A stretch of DNA of 19,097 nt from Paenibacillus_AA sp045062745 (GCF_045062745.1 NZ_JBJGED010000054.1:1-19097), one strand, 5' to 3'. Shown: positions 6,094 through 14,244, counted from the stretch's first letter. Made by a program: numbers and translations. Notes: generated from the letters alone by a model not told the origin.

Positions 6094-7047
6094 CTAGCCG
6101 GGCATACTCGGATTGTGCGGCTGCACCTCCGCCGGACGAGCCGGCAGCGCCGCCTCGTCGCCTCGATGCATCCGGGCGTGGAGCCTGGTTCCGAGCCGCT
6201 CGAACGCCCCGGCGAATGCGGAGAAGCCCCGCGAACCGACGATCCAGTCCGACAGCTTCACACACCCGTAAGCGAACGCCATTCCGGCGAACATATCGAT
6301 GACCCAGTGAATTTTCAAATATAATGTAGAAATCATGATCGATACCCCGAACACCCCGATCACCCAGCGGTACCAGCGGCTCTTCTCCCGCATCGCGAGC
6401 AAGATGGCGGAGAAGGCGATCGACGTGTGCATGCTCGGGAAGCAGTTCAGCGCAGTCGCGTATTGCTGCTCCGGGGTAAGCGCACGCTCCAGCAAATCGG
6501 GTGTCCCCTGCACGTACCAAACCTCCTGCAGCAGAATCGTGTTGTAAAAGATCAGGATGAGCGGCACTTGAAGCAAGTAGCCGGCGAGCGAGTAACGGGC
6601 GAACTTATGCACGTCCTTCGTGAAGAACGCCCGGATGACGCACATCCAGTATGTGAGCGCAAAGCCGAACGCATACACCCATTGGAAGTAGACGGTCAGC
6701 CACCTCGGCTGCCACACGCGCATGAAGCTCGCGTCGTTCAGGGGAATCGAATTGAACCACTCGTTCCATTTGAAAATATGATGCACGCTCTCTGTCTGAA
6801 ACCCGACGACCCGATGCCACATCGGATTCGCGTATTGGTAGATGACGTAGAACAGGAACAGCACGACGAGTCCGAGCGGCATGAATTGCCCCCAGGAGAT
6901 CGGCTTGGCGTCCTTCCGCGTCCCGAACAGGGCGCCTGCTAGCAGGACGAGACTCGCCACGCCCCAGTTCTCCACGCGGGAGATGGCGAAGATCAGGGCC
7001 GCGGTTAGGGCGAACAGGAGCGGGATGAACAGTTTTTTGGCTCTCAT
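6094..7047 (-). CDS. PAP2 superfamily (PAP2_3/Aur1-like) membrane phosphatase or transferase
   Basis: A 317-residue membrane protein with about six hydrophobic spans. The PAP2 active site is visible as FPSMHTS (His207) and STLYLKIHWVIDMFAG (His247 and Asp251). The Arg of the classical SRxxxxxH motif is Thr here (ST at 240-241), and no KxxxxxxRP motif is evident. This pattern fits the PAP2_3 or inositol-phosphoceramide-synthase-like branch rather than classical lipid phosphatases. It is first in the minus-strand glycosylation cluster, 105 bp ahead of the GT2 gene. It might recycle an undecaprenyl-phosphate carrier or transfer a phosphate-linked head group. The start at 7047 has AGAGAGGA about 12 bases upstream. 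The C-terminal 50 residues are polar, basic and probably cytoplasmic. Confidence 0.82.
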   Translation of the reverse strand: MRAKKLFIPLLFALTAALIFAISRVENWGVASLVLLAGALFGTRKDAKPISWGQFMPLGLVVLFLFYVIYQYANPMWHRVVGFQTESVHHIFKWNEWFNSIPLNDASFMRVWQPRWLTVYFQWVYAFGFALTYWMCVIRAFFTKDVHKFARYSLAGYLLQVPLILIFYNTILLQEVWYVQGTPDLLERALTPEQQYATALNCFPSMHTSIAFSAILLAMREKSRWYRWVIGVFGVSIMISTLYLKIHWVIDMFAGMAFAYGCVKLSDWIVGSRGFSAFAGAFERLGTRLHARMHRGDEAALPARPAEVQPHNPSMPG

Positions 7048-7077
7048 GATGGGAATGATTCCTCTCTCTCTAGCACT

Positions 7078-7124
7078 TTTACACTTTACAAATTTACAAT
7101 AGGTTTACAATAACCGAAGTCCAA
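7078..7124 (-). promoter_or_regulatory. Candidate promoter with four TTTACA repeats for the glycosylation operon
   Basis: TTTACA occurs at 7078, 7085, 7093 and 7104 (TGTAAA on the transcribed orientation). On the minus strand, TTGGAC (complement of 7119-7124) and TATTGT (complement of 7096-7101) are 17 bases apart, a weak SigA-like pair. The repeats overlap the candidate -10, as an operator would. The segment 7093-7110 matches 15 of 18 positions with 8393-8410 upstream of the FAD oxidoreductase gene. This is assignment by pattern only. Confidence 0.35.
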
Positions 7125-7273
7125 GCCCGGAGGCAAGACTAAACGCCTGCATGGGGACGATGTTCTGGACAAAATGTTCATGGGTTCGGAGTTTTCCTGT
7201 GCTATGATAAGGTGGACACGCTGCAGATGCAATAGCTGCTTAAATCCAATCGGGACAAGGGAGAGGACAAGAG

Positions 7274-8278
7274 ATGGGAATCCGTTACGGCATTATCGGC
7301 TGCCGGCATGGGCACATTGCGATGTTTATCGAAGAGATGCAAACGCTGGGGCATACGTGCGCCGGCATCTATGAAGCGGATGACGGGAGGCTGGCGGATC
7401 AGCTGGCGGCCAAGTACAACATCCCGCGCGTTGAGTCCAGGGACGTCTTCCTCGATCCGGCTGTCACCGTAATCGGTTCGGCGGCCATCCACAATGAGAA
7501 GATCGCCGTCATCGAATGGTGCGAGCTCCACGGCAAGCATATCATGGTCGACAAGCCGGCGGTCACCGACCGGGATGGCTTAGAGCGGCTCGAGGCGGTT
7601 ATCGGTCGCGGCCGCATCCAGATCGGCATGCTCTTGACCGAGCGGTTCCGCCCGGCGGTACATACGCTCAAGCAAGCGATCGACGCGGGCGAGCTCGGCC
7701 GCCTTGTGAGCATCACGATGCGCAAACCGCATCGGCTGAATCCTGCATCGCGAGGGGCATGGCATTTCTCGAAGCGTCAGAGCGGCGGGATTATCGTGGA
7801 CCTGCTCATCCACGATTTCGACCTGCTGCTCTGGCTGACCGGCCAATCGGCCGCGTCTGTGCAGGCCGTCATGACCAAGAACGAGCTCCCGGAGTATCCG
7901 GAGTTCTGGGATGCAGCTTCCGCGCAGGTCGTGACCGAAGGCGGCGTCATCGGCCAGCTGTATGCGGATTGGCATACGCCGGACCGAAGCTGGACGTGGG
8001 GCGACTGCCGCCTGTTCGTGAACGGCACGGCCGGCTTCGCGGAGCTGCGGCTGTGCGGCGACCCTTCGGTATCCGACGCCGACGAGCTCCTGCTGCGGGT
8101 GACCGACTCGCAGCCGCTCGAGCGCGTCGAGCTGACGCCGCCTCCTCTGACGCTGACGGCGGATTTCCTCCGTCGGGTCGCGGGCGAACCGGGTGCGCTG
8201 ACTCACCTCGACGTGCTCGCAGCGAGCGCGCTGACGATCGCCGCCGATGAAGCGGCGGTGCTGCGCAACAATATATAA
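7274..8278 (+). CDS. Gfo/Idh/MocA family oxidoreductase
   Basis: A 334-residue NAD(P)-dependent sugar or polyol dehydrogenase-like protein. An N-terminal Rossmann domain begins IRYGIIGCRHGHIAMFIEEM. The catalytic-region lysine sits in VDKPA (Lys94). The C-terminal alpha/beta domain has the family pattern GGIIVDLLIHDFDLLLWL, giving Asp176, His180 and Asp183. The dinucleotide loop reads GCRHGH instead of GxGxxG, so the second glycine is Arg; I have seen similar Cys-x-His loops in members of this superfamily. The start at 7274 is supported by GGGAGAGG ten or so bases upstream. It is divergent from the PAP2 gene, and a TATGAT at 7203-7208 could be its -10. Substrate is unknown. Confidence 0.9.
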   Translation: MGIRYGIIGCRHGHIAMFIEEMQTLGHTCAGIYEADDGRLADQLAAKYNIPRVESRDVFLDPAVTVIGSAAIHNEKIAVIEWCELHGKHIMVDKPAVTDRDGLERLEAVIGRGRIQIGMLLTERFRPAVHTLKQAIDAGELGRLVSITMRKPHRLNPASRGAWHFSKRQSGGIIVDLLIHDFDLLLWLTGQSAASVQAVMTKNELPEYPEFWDAASAQVVTEGGVIGQLYADWHTPDRSWTWGDCRLFVNGTAGFAELRLCGDPSVSDADELLLRVTDSQPLERVELTPPPLTLTADFLRRVAGEPGALTHLDVLAASALTIAADEAAVLRNNI

Positions 8279-8301
8279 GAGTAAGCGGTCGCGCAAAAAA
8301 T

Positions 8302-8341
8302 AGGCTGAAGGACGTGGCCCGGAGGTCCCGATTTTAAGCCT
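8302..8341 (-). terminator. Possible hairpin or terminator in minus-strand orientation
   Basis: AGGCT (8302-8306) pairs with AGCCT (8337-8341), and GGAC (8310-8313) pairs with GTCC (8325-8328) inside it. Read on the minus strand the structure is followed by ATTTTTTG, the layout of an intrinsic terminator. No minus-strand gene ends here. It may act as an RNA structure in the plus-strand 3' region of the oxidoreductase transcript or block antisense transcription. The stem is interrupted, so confidence is low. Confidence 0.3.
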
Positions 8342-8392
8342 GCGATGACACAATCGGTGACACTCTGTAACTTCATTCCGTGTGAGGCTTCT

Positions 8393-8411
8393 TTTACAAT
8401 GGGTTTGTAAA
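8393..8411 (+). promoter_or_regulatory. Inverted repeat over a candidate -10, upstream of the FAD oxidoreductase
   Basis: TTTACAA (8393-8399) and TTGTAAA (8405-8411) form a perfect 7-bp inverted repeat with a 5-base spacer. TACAAT at 8395-8400 resembles a SigA -10, with TTCATT at 8372-8377 as a poor -35 at 17 bases. A repressor-type operator is plausible because the palindrome covers the -10. It is similar to the TTTACA repeat block before the glycosylation operon. Confidence 0.35.
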
Positions 8412-8461
8412 TCCGCTGCAGAAGGCTTGACATGCTGAATGAAGAAAGGGGAGACGTCGAA

Positions 8462-9697
8462 ATGAATCACCGGTATGACGTCATTGTTGTCGGAGCGCGC
8501 GTCGCAGGCTCGTCGCTGGCCTACGAGCTCTCGCGAGCGGGCTATGAGGTGCTGCTGCTGGATAAGAGCACATTCCCGAGCGATACGTTGTCGACCCATA
8601 ATTTTTATGGCAATTCCTTGGCGATGCTGAGGGACATGGGGGTGCTGCAAAAGCTGCTCGATACCGGTACGCCCACCTACAAGCGAGCGGTCATTCAATT
8701 CGAGGATGTCGTCCTCGACGGGGAATTCCCGGAGGTCGACGGAGAGACGGAATGCTTGTGCATTCGGCGCACGCATCTGGACGACATCTTGTTCCGGCAT
8801 GCCTCCTCTCAGGCGCGGGTGACTTCGGTGACCGGGTTCCGCATCACGGATGTGATCCGGGAAGGGGATGCCGTCACCGGGGTAACGGGCGTCAGCCGCG
8901 ACGGGGCGCGGCAGCAATTTCGCGCCAAGCTTGTCGTGGGTGCGGACGGACGCAACTCCACAGTGCGGGGCCTGGTGAACAGTCCGTGCCGGATGGCCGT
9001 GCCCACGGACTATGCTTCCTATGTCGGCTACTATGCCGGTTACCGGCAAGACGGCGACCTTCATGTGGAGCTGTATAAAATCCGGGATAAAATCGGGATC
9101 GTCTTCCCTACGAGCGACAACTTGTACGTAGTGGGCGTCATGTTCCCGCTCGACAGCGAGGAATGGATGGACCGGTTCAAGACAGGTCCCGAGCAGGCGA
9201 TGCGGGATGTGATCGAACGCGACTTCGCGAATGCCCCCGTACGGGATCGGATGCGAGGGACCACACTCGTCGGTCCGGTCCGAGGGCTGCTCGGCTACGA
9301 CAACGACTGGTACGAGGGAATGGGGCCCGGTTGGGCGCTCGTAGGCGATGCCTTCTCATTCAAAGACCCCGCGGTCGGGCAAGGGATGCAGGAGGCGCTG
9401 TATGGGGCTCGCATTCTCACCGAGGTCCTCTCCCGCCACTCGAACTGGGACGAGGCGTGGGGGACGATGGCGCAGGAGTTCCAGAGCTTGATGGAGGCGA
9501 AAATGAGCTTCCACTTCCATCTGGCCTGCCAGTATACGAAGAATGTCCCGTTCACCCCGGAGCAAATGGGGCTGAATCGCCTCCTGGCCTCGAGTCCGGC
9601 TGCGACTCGTGCGTTCTTGGGGCTCTACAACCGGGCGGTGGGACCGCAGCAGTTTGAATTTATCGTCAAGGAGCTGCTGGCGCGACCGATTAATTAG
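8462..9697 (+). CDS. FAD-dependent oxidoreductase / monooxygenase-like (PHBH fold)
   Basis: A 411-residue flavoprotein of the group that includes geranylgeranyl reductases and aromatic hydroxylases. The FAD dinucleotide fold is YDVIVVGARVAGSSLAYELS (residues 5-24) with GARVAG as the glycine-rich loop. A basic RRTHLDDIL follows at 102-110. The second FAD motif is VVGADGRNSTVR (158-169). The GD motif is LVGDAFSFKDPAVGQGM (293-309), followed by the helix that contacts the isoalloxazine ring. ATG 8462 is chosen over 8432 because AAGGGGAG lies eight bases upstream and the Rossmann strand begins right after it. The substrate is not evident. The gene is 183 bp behind the Gfo/Idh/MocA gene and has its own possible promoter, and it may share a transcript with the secreted protein that follows. 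Confidence 0.88.
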   Translation: MNHRYDVIVVGARVAGSSLAYELSRAGYEVLLLDKSTFPSDTLSTHNFYGNSLAMLRDMGVLQKLLDTGTPTYKRAVIQFEDVVLDGEFPEVDGETECLCIRRTHLDDILFRHASSQARVTSVTGFRITDVIREGDAVTGVTGVSRDGARQQFRAKLVVGADGRNSTVRGLVNSPCRMAVPTDYASYVGYYAGYRQDGDLHVELYKIRDKIGIVFPTSDNLYVVGVMFPLDSEEWMDRFKTGPEQAMRDVIERDFANAPVRDRMRGTTLVGPVRGLLGYDNDWYEGMGPGWALVGDAFSFKDPAVGQGMQEALYGARILTEVLSRHSNWDEAWGTMAQEFQSLMEAKMSFHFHLACQYTKNVPFTPEQMGLNRLLASSPAATRAFLGLYNRAVGPQQFEFIVKELLARPIN

Positions 9698-9765
9698 CAA
9701 CCTTTATCCATCATTTGGTGTTTATGTTTTAGCACATCAACCAATGGTGGAGGAGAGGATCGCCC

Positions 9766-10497
9766 GTGAAAAAGTTTTGGCTTGGTCTGGTATGCGGGAT
9801 CGTGATAGCGACCAGTACCGCCGTTTACGCTAACGAAGCGATTCAAGCGACTTTATTTCCCGTGCAATATTTTTTCAACAGTCAGCCGCATGAGCCTGAT
9901 AGCGAATATGCCACATTGAACTACAACGGGCACGCCTACGTCCCGGTTCGATTCGTAGCCGAGAGCATGGGCGCCTCGGTAAATTACGATGAGGCGTATC
10001 GCTACATCTCGATAAAGCAACCGCTCGTCGTTCCCTATAGAACCCCTTCGGAATTGGGTACCTTCTCGATTGAAGGCTACATCACGAAGATCGATGGCGA
10101 GCGGGTGTTGATCGTGAGCACCTCTGCGAAAGACATACACGCCCAGAACAAGGAATTTTACGAGGCCGTCTGGGTGGGCAACGTTCCCAAAGGCTTGCGC
10201 GTCGGGCAAGCCGTTCAAGTGTCGTTTCAAGGAGTAGTCGAAACTTCGTATCCGGCTCAAGCACTGAACGACAAGCTTTCGTTCATGCCGGTCCAGAAAC
10301 CCAAGCAGGCTGACCTCTCGGAGGAGCAAGTCGTACGCCAAGCGATTGTCCAAGCCGGTGAGACAGAGGAGCGGCTCCTCTTCGTGGTCAAGGATGTGGC
10401 GTACGATGAATATTCGGATACGTGGTCGGTCCGATATGTGAATGCATTCCAGCAATACCCTCGTCAGGAGCAGATTCATCTCGTAGCCGATCAATGA
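9766..10497 (+). CDS. Secreted protein: copper-amine-oxidase-like N-terminal domain plus DUF3221-like domain
   Basis: A 243-residue exported protein starting at GTG 9766, with GAGGAGAGG about eight bases upstream. Residues 1-22 are a signal peptide (KKFWLGLVCGIVIATSTAVYA) with a likely cut after YA. Residues about 48-76 (YNGHAYVPVRFVAESMGASV then NYDEAYRYISIK) are half of a copper-amine-oxidase-like N-terminal domain, a wall or surface module that is common in Paenibacillus and not catalytic. Residues about 93-165 (IEGYITKIDGERVLIV, then AVWVGNVP, then GQAVQVSFQGVVETSYPAQA) resemble DUF3221. The C-terminal 65 residues (EEQVVRQAIVQAGE onward) look like a separate small domain. The gene is convergent with gerC, whose stop is only 20 bp away. 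Role unknown; probably envelope-associated. Confidence 0.82.
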   Translation: MKKFWLGLVCGIVIATSTAVYANEAIQATLFPVQYFFNSQPHEPDSEYATLNYNGHAYVPVRFVAESMGASVNYDEAYRYISIKQPLVVPYRTPSELGTFSIEGYITKIDGERVLIVSTSAKDIHAQNKEFYEAVWVGNVPKGLRVGQAVQVSFQGVVETSYPAQALNDKLSFMPVQKPKQADLSEEQVVRQAIVQAGETEERLLFVVKDVAYDEYSDTWSVRYVNAFQQYPRQEQIHLVADQ

Positions 10498-10517
10498 GGC
10501 CAGCGAGATGCCACCCC

Positions 10518-11648
10518 TTATTTGAACATGCCGGCGTTGTTGATATCGACTTTTATTTCGAACCGGATGTCGGTCTGGGGGTAGACCGATTCCCAGTCGA
10601 GCGACTTCCAGGCGGAATAAGTGGAAGAGTTACGGACCGCGACCCCGATTCCCAGGCTGTCGACCCGATTTTCCTGCAAGAAGGCGACCATCTGCTCGGC
10701 CTTTTTCGTGATGGCTTTCTCAAATGCAGCTTCCAGCTCTTTTCGGGATTTGGTGTCGCTCAGATCGATTACGGCGTTATACTCGAGCAGCGACCCTTTA
10801 ATTACGATTTCGAACGTGACTGTCAACCGATTTTCGGCGGATCGGGCGACACGTATATGGCGCTTATTGACCAGAGATGTCATCGTAACCTCATTGTGTC
10901 CGCCGAGCCCCTCGTGCTCGACTTGCAGCGCCAGATCGCCTTGCTTGAAATGGCCTCGCAAGAGAGAGAAGAAGATGGAGTCCTCCGGCGGAATCCGTTG
11001 GACATACTTGTCTCCCCGGAACAGGGCGACTCCGTCCAGGAGCACATCTTTCTCGCCTTGCTTGAGCAAGGGAGCGACGGGCTCGATGCCCTCTTCCATC
11101 AAATCCCGGACGAATCTGTGCAAGCTCGCCTGCGGGATGGTTTGGCGCTTCCCCTCCTTCTCCAGCAGACGGTCGATGTAGACCGCAGTCCTCGGATGCT
11201 GCGCGTAGCCCTTCAGCAGCAGGTCGGTGGCTACTCCGTTCACCACGCTAAGCTTGAGCCTATTGGAAGTAGCCGAGTCGCGCATGAGCGATTCAATGAC
11301 ATTCATGATGCCTTTGCGGGCCAACTCGGTTCCGAACAGGGCGCCTCTCAGCTGACCGCTGACGATGGCGAGCTCCGTTTGCTTCCCCATCTTGATCCGG
11401 GCTTCCTTGCTCGTGCTGGCGATCGTCGTCAGCGTTTCTCTCGTAAGCTTTTTCTCATGCGTAGACTTCGGCATCGAAGCGCCGATGAGCATACGATCGT
11501 CGTTCTTCTCTCCCCCTTCCTCCGGAGCTATATCATAGCTCACGGTATGCACGAAGCCCAGATCTTCCAGAATCCGCTGATCGGTACAGCCGACAAGACA
11601 TAAGGCGATGCCTACGTATAAGCCTAGCACCCTTCCGTATCTATGCAT
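10518..11648 (-). CDS. gerC: Ger(x)C family spore germination lipoprotein (GerC subunit)
   Basis: A 376-residue C subunit of a GerA-type germinant receptor, anchored in the outer leaflet of the spore inner membrane. It has a basic N-terminus, a hydrophobic stretch and a lipobox LVGC with the lipidated Cys at 21, followed by TDQRILEDLGFVHTVSYD, which matches the family start. The C-terminal domain contains the family-like segments VTFEIVIKGSLLEYN and AFLQENRVDSLGIGVAVR. Length is close to the usual 370-400. The ATG overlaps the end of gerB by eight bases (ATGCATAG), indicating translational coupling. The gene ends 20 bp from the convergent DUF3221-like gene, and no terminator is visible between them. 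The symbol denotes the subunit class, not a specific receptor. Confidence 0.92.
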   Translation of the reverse strand: MHRYGRVLGLYVGIALCLVGCTDQRILEDLGFVHTVSYDIAPEEGGEKNDDRMLIGASMPKSTHEKKLTRETLTTIASTSKEARIKMGKQTELAIVSGQLRGALFGTELARKGIMNVIESLMRDSATSNRLKLSVVNGVATDLLLKGYAQHPRTAVYIDRLLEKEGKRQTIPQASLHRFVRDLMEEGIEPVAPLLKQGEKDVLLDGVALFRGDKYVQRIPPEDSIFFSLLRGHFKQGDLALQVEHEGLGGHNEVTMTSLVNKRHIRVARSAENRLTVTFEIVIKGSLLEYNAVIDLSDTKSRKELEAAFEKAITKKAEQMVAFLQENRVDSLGIGVAVRNSSTYSAWKSLDWESVYPQTDIRFEIKVDINNAGMFK

Positions 11649-12723
11649 TCTCGCTCACCCGATTCCCTCGCTGGAAGAGCAGGAACACGAGCAGCAGCAA
11701 GGGGAGTCCGAATGCCACACCCGTCTCGATATAGCCAATTGTCCGCAGCCAGAGCTGTACCTCGCTCATCACTTTCGGAATCCACGCCACCCCGTACACG
11801 ACCAGTATGATTATGAAGCTGAGCCATTTGGACGGCACCCTTGGCACGAGACGCTCCAGCGCTTGCTGCGATGCCCAAGTGTACATCACGATCGTGATGA
11901 TGACGGTGAAGAGAAAAATACCGTAGAGGAGGTTCTCCAGCCTCTCCACGAACGGAAATCGGACATAGGCGAGCAAACCCAGCGTAGGATAGAACGACTT
12001 CTTCAAATAATCGAGGCTGAAGAAGCCGAAACAGAAAAAGCATATGGACACATAGGAGATCGTCGTAAGCAGGTTTCCCATAAACATGGGTGTAAAGATC
12101 GGTCGCGTACTGACGAAGGGCAAAAGGAGCAGGGAGAGCTCATAGCCGATGAACGAATTGTAGACATTCAGGAATCCTTTTACATATGGGCCTTCCCCAT
12201 GCAGCAAGAAGGGCGTCAGCCGGCTCCAGTTAAAATCTTTGTAATAAAACATTAAGAGAAACACCATCCAGAAGAAAAGCCAGAAAAAGACAGTCGCCGC
12301 TCTGGTAATGCTGAAAATGCCTTTGATCAGCAGCAAAAACGTCAGCAGCTCGATCAGGAACATAAGGAGCATCGGATGCGTTGTAGGAAAGGCCATCATC
12401 TGAAAGATTAACACGTATTGCTTCGCAACCATTACTCCTGCGAGCGACCACACGGCGGCCAAGGCGATGTATAGCGGAGCGAGCAGCCACTTGGAGATTG
12501 ACTGCTCCATGATGTCGAAGATGCTCCGCCGGCCGCCGTACCGGTAGACCAGGGCGATCAATCCCATATTCAGGACGGCGACGAGGGAGACCAGGAACAA
12601 GATGATCCACCCGTTATATCCGAAATAGCGGGCAAGCTGCTCCGGGAGGCTGAGGATGACAACGCCGGTTTGCGTCATATGAACGAGAATAGCCAGATGA
12701 AAGGGCTCTATATTTTCTTTCAC
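11641..12723 (-). CDS. gerB: GerB-type spore germination permease (APC superfamily)
   Basis: A 360-residue polytopic membrane protein with about ten membrane spans. The N-terminus EPFHLAILVHMTQTGVVILS and the following LARYFGYNGWIILFLVSLVA are typical of the endospore germination permease family. This is the B subunit, which binds germinant amino acids or sugars in receptors of known specificity; the ligand here cannot be predicted. It starts with GTG (complement of 12721-12723) behind a strong AGGAGGTG eight bases away, 36 bp after the gerA stop. Its end overlaps the gerC start. The symbol indicates the subunit class. Confidence 0.93.
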   Translation of the reverse strand: MKENIEPFHLAILVHMTQTGVVILSLPEQLARYFGYNGWIILFLVSLVAVLNMGLIALVYRYGGRRSIFDIMEQSISKWLLAPLYIALAAVWSLAGVMVAKQYVLIFQMMAFPTTHPMLLMFLIELLTFLLLIKGIFSITRAATVFFWLFFWMVFLLMFYYKDFNWSRLTPFLLHGEGPYVKGFLNVYNSFIGYELSLLLLPFVSTRPIFTPMFMGNLLTTISYVSICFFCFGFFSLDYLKKSFYPTLGLLAYVRFPFVERLENLLYGIFLFTVIITIVMYTWASQQALERLVPRVPSKWLSFIIILVVYGVAWIPKVMSEVQLWLRTIGYIETGVAFGLPLLLLVFLLFQRGNRVSENA

Positions 12724-12759
12724 CGGTCGGACACCTCCTGTAGCGAATGGTGGTATTCA

Positions 12760-14244
12760 TTACTTCCTCATCCGATTCCGGGTAGGATTCGGCGATCTGG
12801 CAATGGAAGGACGCTGTTTGAACAGATAAAACGGGCCCCGCACGAACACGTCCTTCCAATCGGTGAACCGGAACGGGGCGATCGGCCGAAGATAGGCGCC
12901 TTTCAAGCTCTTCAAACCGGACAAATGGATGACGAACAGCGTCAAGCCCAGAATTAGTCCGAAGTTTCCCCACAATCCGGCCAGGAGAATCAATCCGAAC
13001 CGTACCAATCGAATGGATGCGCTCATTACGTAGCTAGGGATGACGAAGGAGGCGATGGCGGACAGAGCTACGGAGATAATGAGCACATTGCTCGTAAAGC
13101 CTGCTTGCACGGAAGCTTGTCCGATGACGATACCGCCGACGATACCGATCGTCTGCCCGATCTTGGTCGGCAGGCGGGCTCCGGCCTCCCGGAGCAGCTC
13201 GACCGTGGTCTCCATCAGTAGCGCTTCGTAGACCGGCGGGAACGGGACCCGACTGCGGGATTCGGTCAGCGTAGTGAGCAGAGCTTCCGGAATCATCTCG
13301 TAATGGTACGTGGTGATCGACACATAAAGCGAAGTCATCAGAATCGTAATGACGAAGGAGACCAACCTGAGCAGCCGGACCGCGGTGGCCAGCGGCCAAC
13401 GCTGATAATAATCGTCGGGCGATGAGAAGAAATCGAAGAACGCCGACGGCGCGCTGATGACGGAAGGGCTGTGGTCCATTACGCCGATGATGCGGCCCGC
13501 CACTAATTTGGAGACCGCGGCGTCGACGCGCTCGCTCGTCATGAACAGCGGGAACAGCGAATTCGGGGAGTCGTCGATATGCTGGATCAGCATGTTCCCG
13601 TCATGGATGGCGTCGACTTCGATGTTCTTGATACGCTCGATCATATCCTCGACATAGTCTTGATTGGCGATGCCGTCGATATAGCAGATGCAGACGTCCG
13701 TCTTGGCGACTTCGCCAACGGAGAGACGCTCGATTTTCAGTTGTGAGCTCTTGAGCCGTCGGCGGATGAGCGATAAATTGACGCTAAGCGATTCCACGAA
13801 CGCATCGTGAGGCCCCACGATAATCGTCTCGGTCTCCGATTGCTCCACCGCCCGCGTCTCGGGATTGTAGACATTGACCACATAAGTGCTTCGCCCATGG
13901 AAGACGGCGCACCAGCCTTCCAAGATGGCTTTGACTACGGCTTTTTTGTCGGTGGACTCTATGTATTCGGAGCGGGCCAATAGCGCCTTGACTTCGTCTT
14001 TACTCACATTGGAGAGGGGTTGAACTACTTCACGGTCGAAGTCGTCGGCTCCTGCCAGGTGCGGGAAATAGACGAGGTCGACCTCGATTTCCGGGTAGGA
14101 GCGGTGGCACAAGTCCGCGCATTTCTCGAACTCCTCGATGATGTGCTTCAGCGTAGGTCGTTCGGGTTTGACGTCGGCCGCACCGGTCTCGGATCCGCTC
14201 GATTGGAGCCGTCGGCCGATCATATGCTTGAGCCATTGGAACAT
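12760..14244 (-). CDS. gerA: GerA family spore germination protein (A subunit)
   Basis: A 494-residue A subunit of a GerA-type receptor in the spore inner membrane. The soluble N-terminal half carries family signatures: the EFEKCADLCHRSYPEIEVDLVYF region, then GWCAVFHGRSTYVVNVYNPE, ETIIVGPHDAFVESLSVNLS and LIRRRLKSSQLKIERLSVG. The C-terminal half has about five membrane segments, including FVITILMTSLYVSITTYHYE and LLAGLWGNFGLILGLTLFVI, after PEALLTTLTESRSRVPFPP. A polar basic tail follows. The start at 14244 has AAGGAGG 11 bases upstream. It is first of the canonical A-B-C operon. A SigG-like promoter is possible at 14287-14318. Confidence 0.94.
   Translation of the reverse strand: MFQWLKHMIGRRLQSSGSETGAADVKPERPTLKHIIEEFEKCADLCHRSYPEIEVDLVYFPHLAGADDFDREVVQPLSNVSKDEVKALLARSEYIESTDKKAVVKAILEGWCAVFHGRSTYVVNVYNPETRAVEQSETETIIVGPHDAFVESLSVNLSLIRRRLKSSQLKIERLSVGEVAKTDVCICYIDGIANQDYVEDMIERIKNIEVDAIHDGNMLIQHIDDSPNSLFPLFMTSERVDAAVSKLVAGRIIGVMDHSPSVISAPSAFFDFFSSPDDYYQRWPLATAVRLLRLVSFVITILMTSLYVSITTYHYEMIPEALLTTLTESRSRVPFPPVYEALLMETTVELLREAGARLPTKIGQTIGIVGGIVIGQASVQAGFTSNVLIISVALSAIASFVIPSYVMSASIRLVRFGLILLAGLWGNFGLILGLTLFVIHLSGLKSLKGAYLRPIAPFRFTDWKDVFVRGPFYLFKQRPSIARSPNPTRNRMRK

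Noticed and set aside
7580..9064. Open frame of 494 codons on the minus strand
   Set aside because: It is antisense to two well-supported oxidoreductase genes, spans their intergenic gap, and shows no recognisable domain; it is a high-GC shadow frame.
9698..9745. Terminator between the FAD oxidoreductase and the secreted protein
   Set aside because: CATTTGGTG and CAACCAATG pair only imperfectly and there is no T-run after the second arm.
10422..11603. Plus-strand frame of 393 codons
   Set aside because: Antisense to gerC, which has a lipobox, family motifs and operon context; a shadow.
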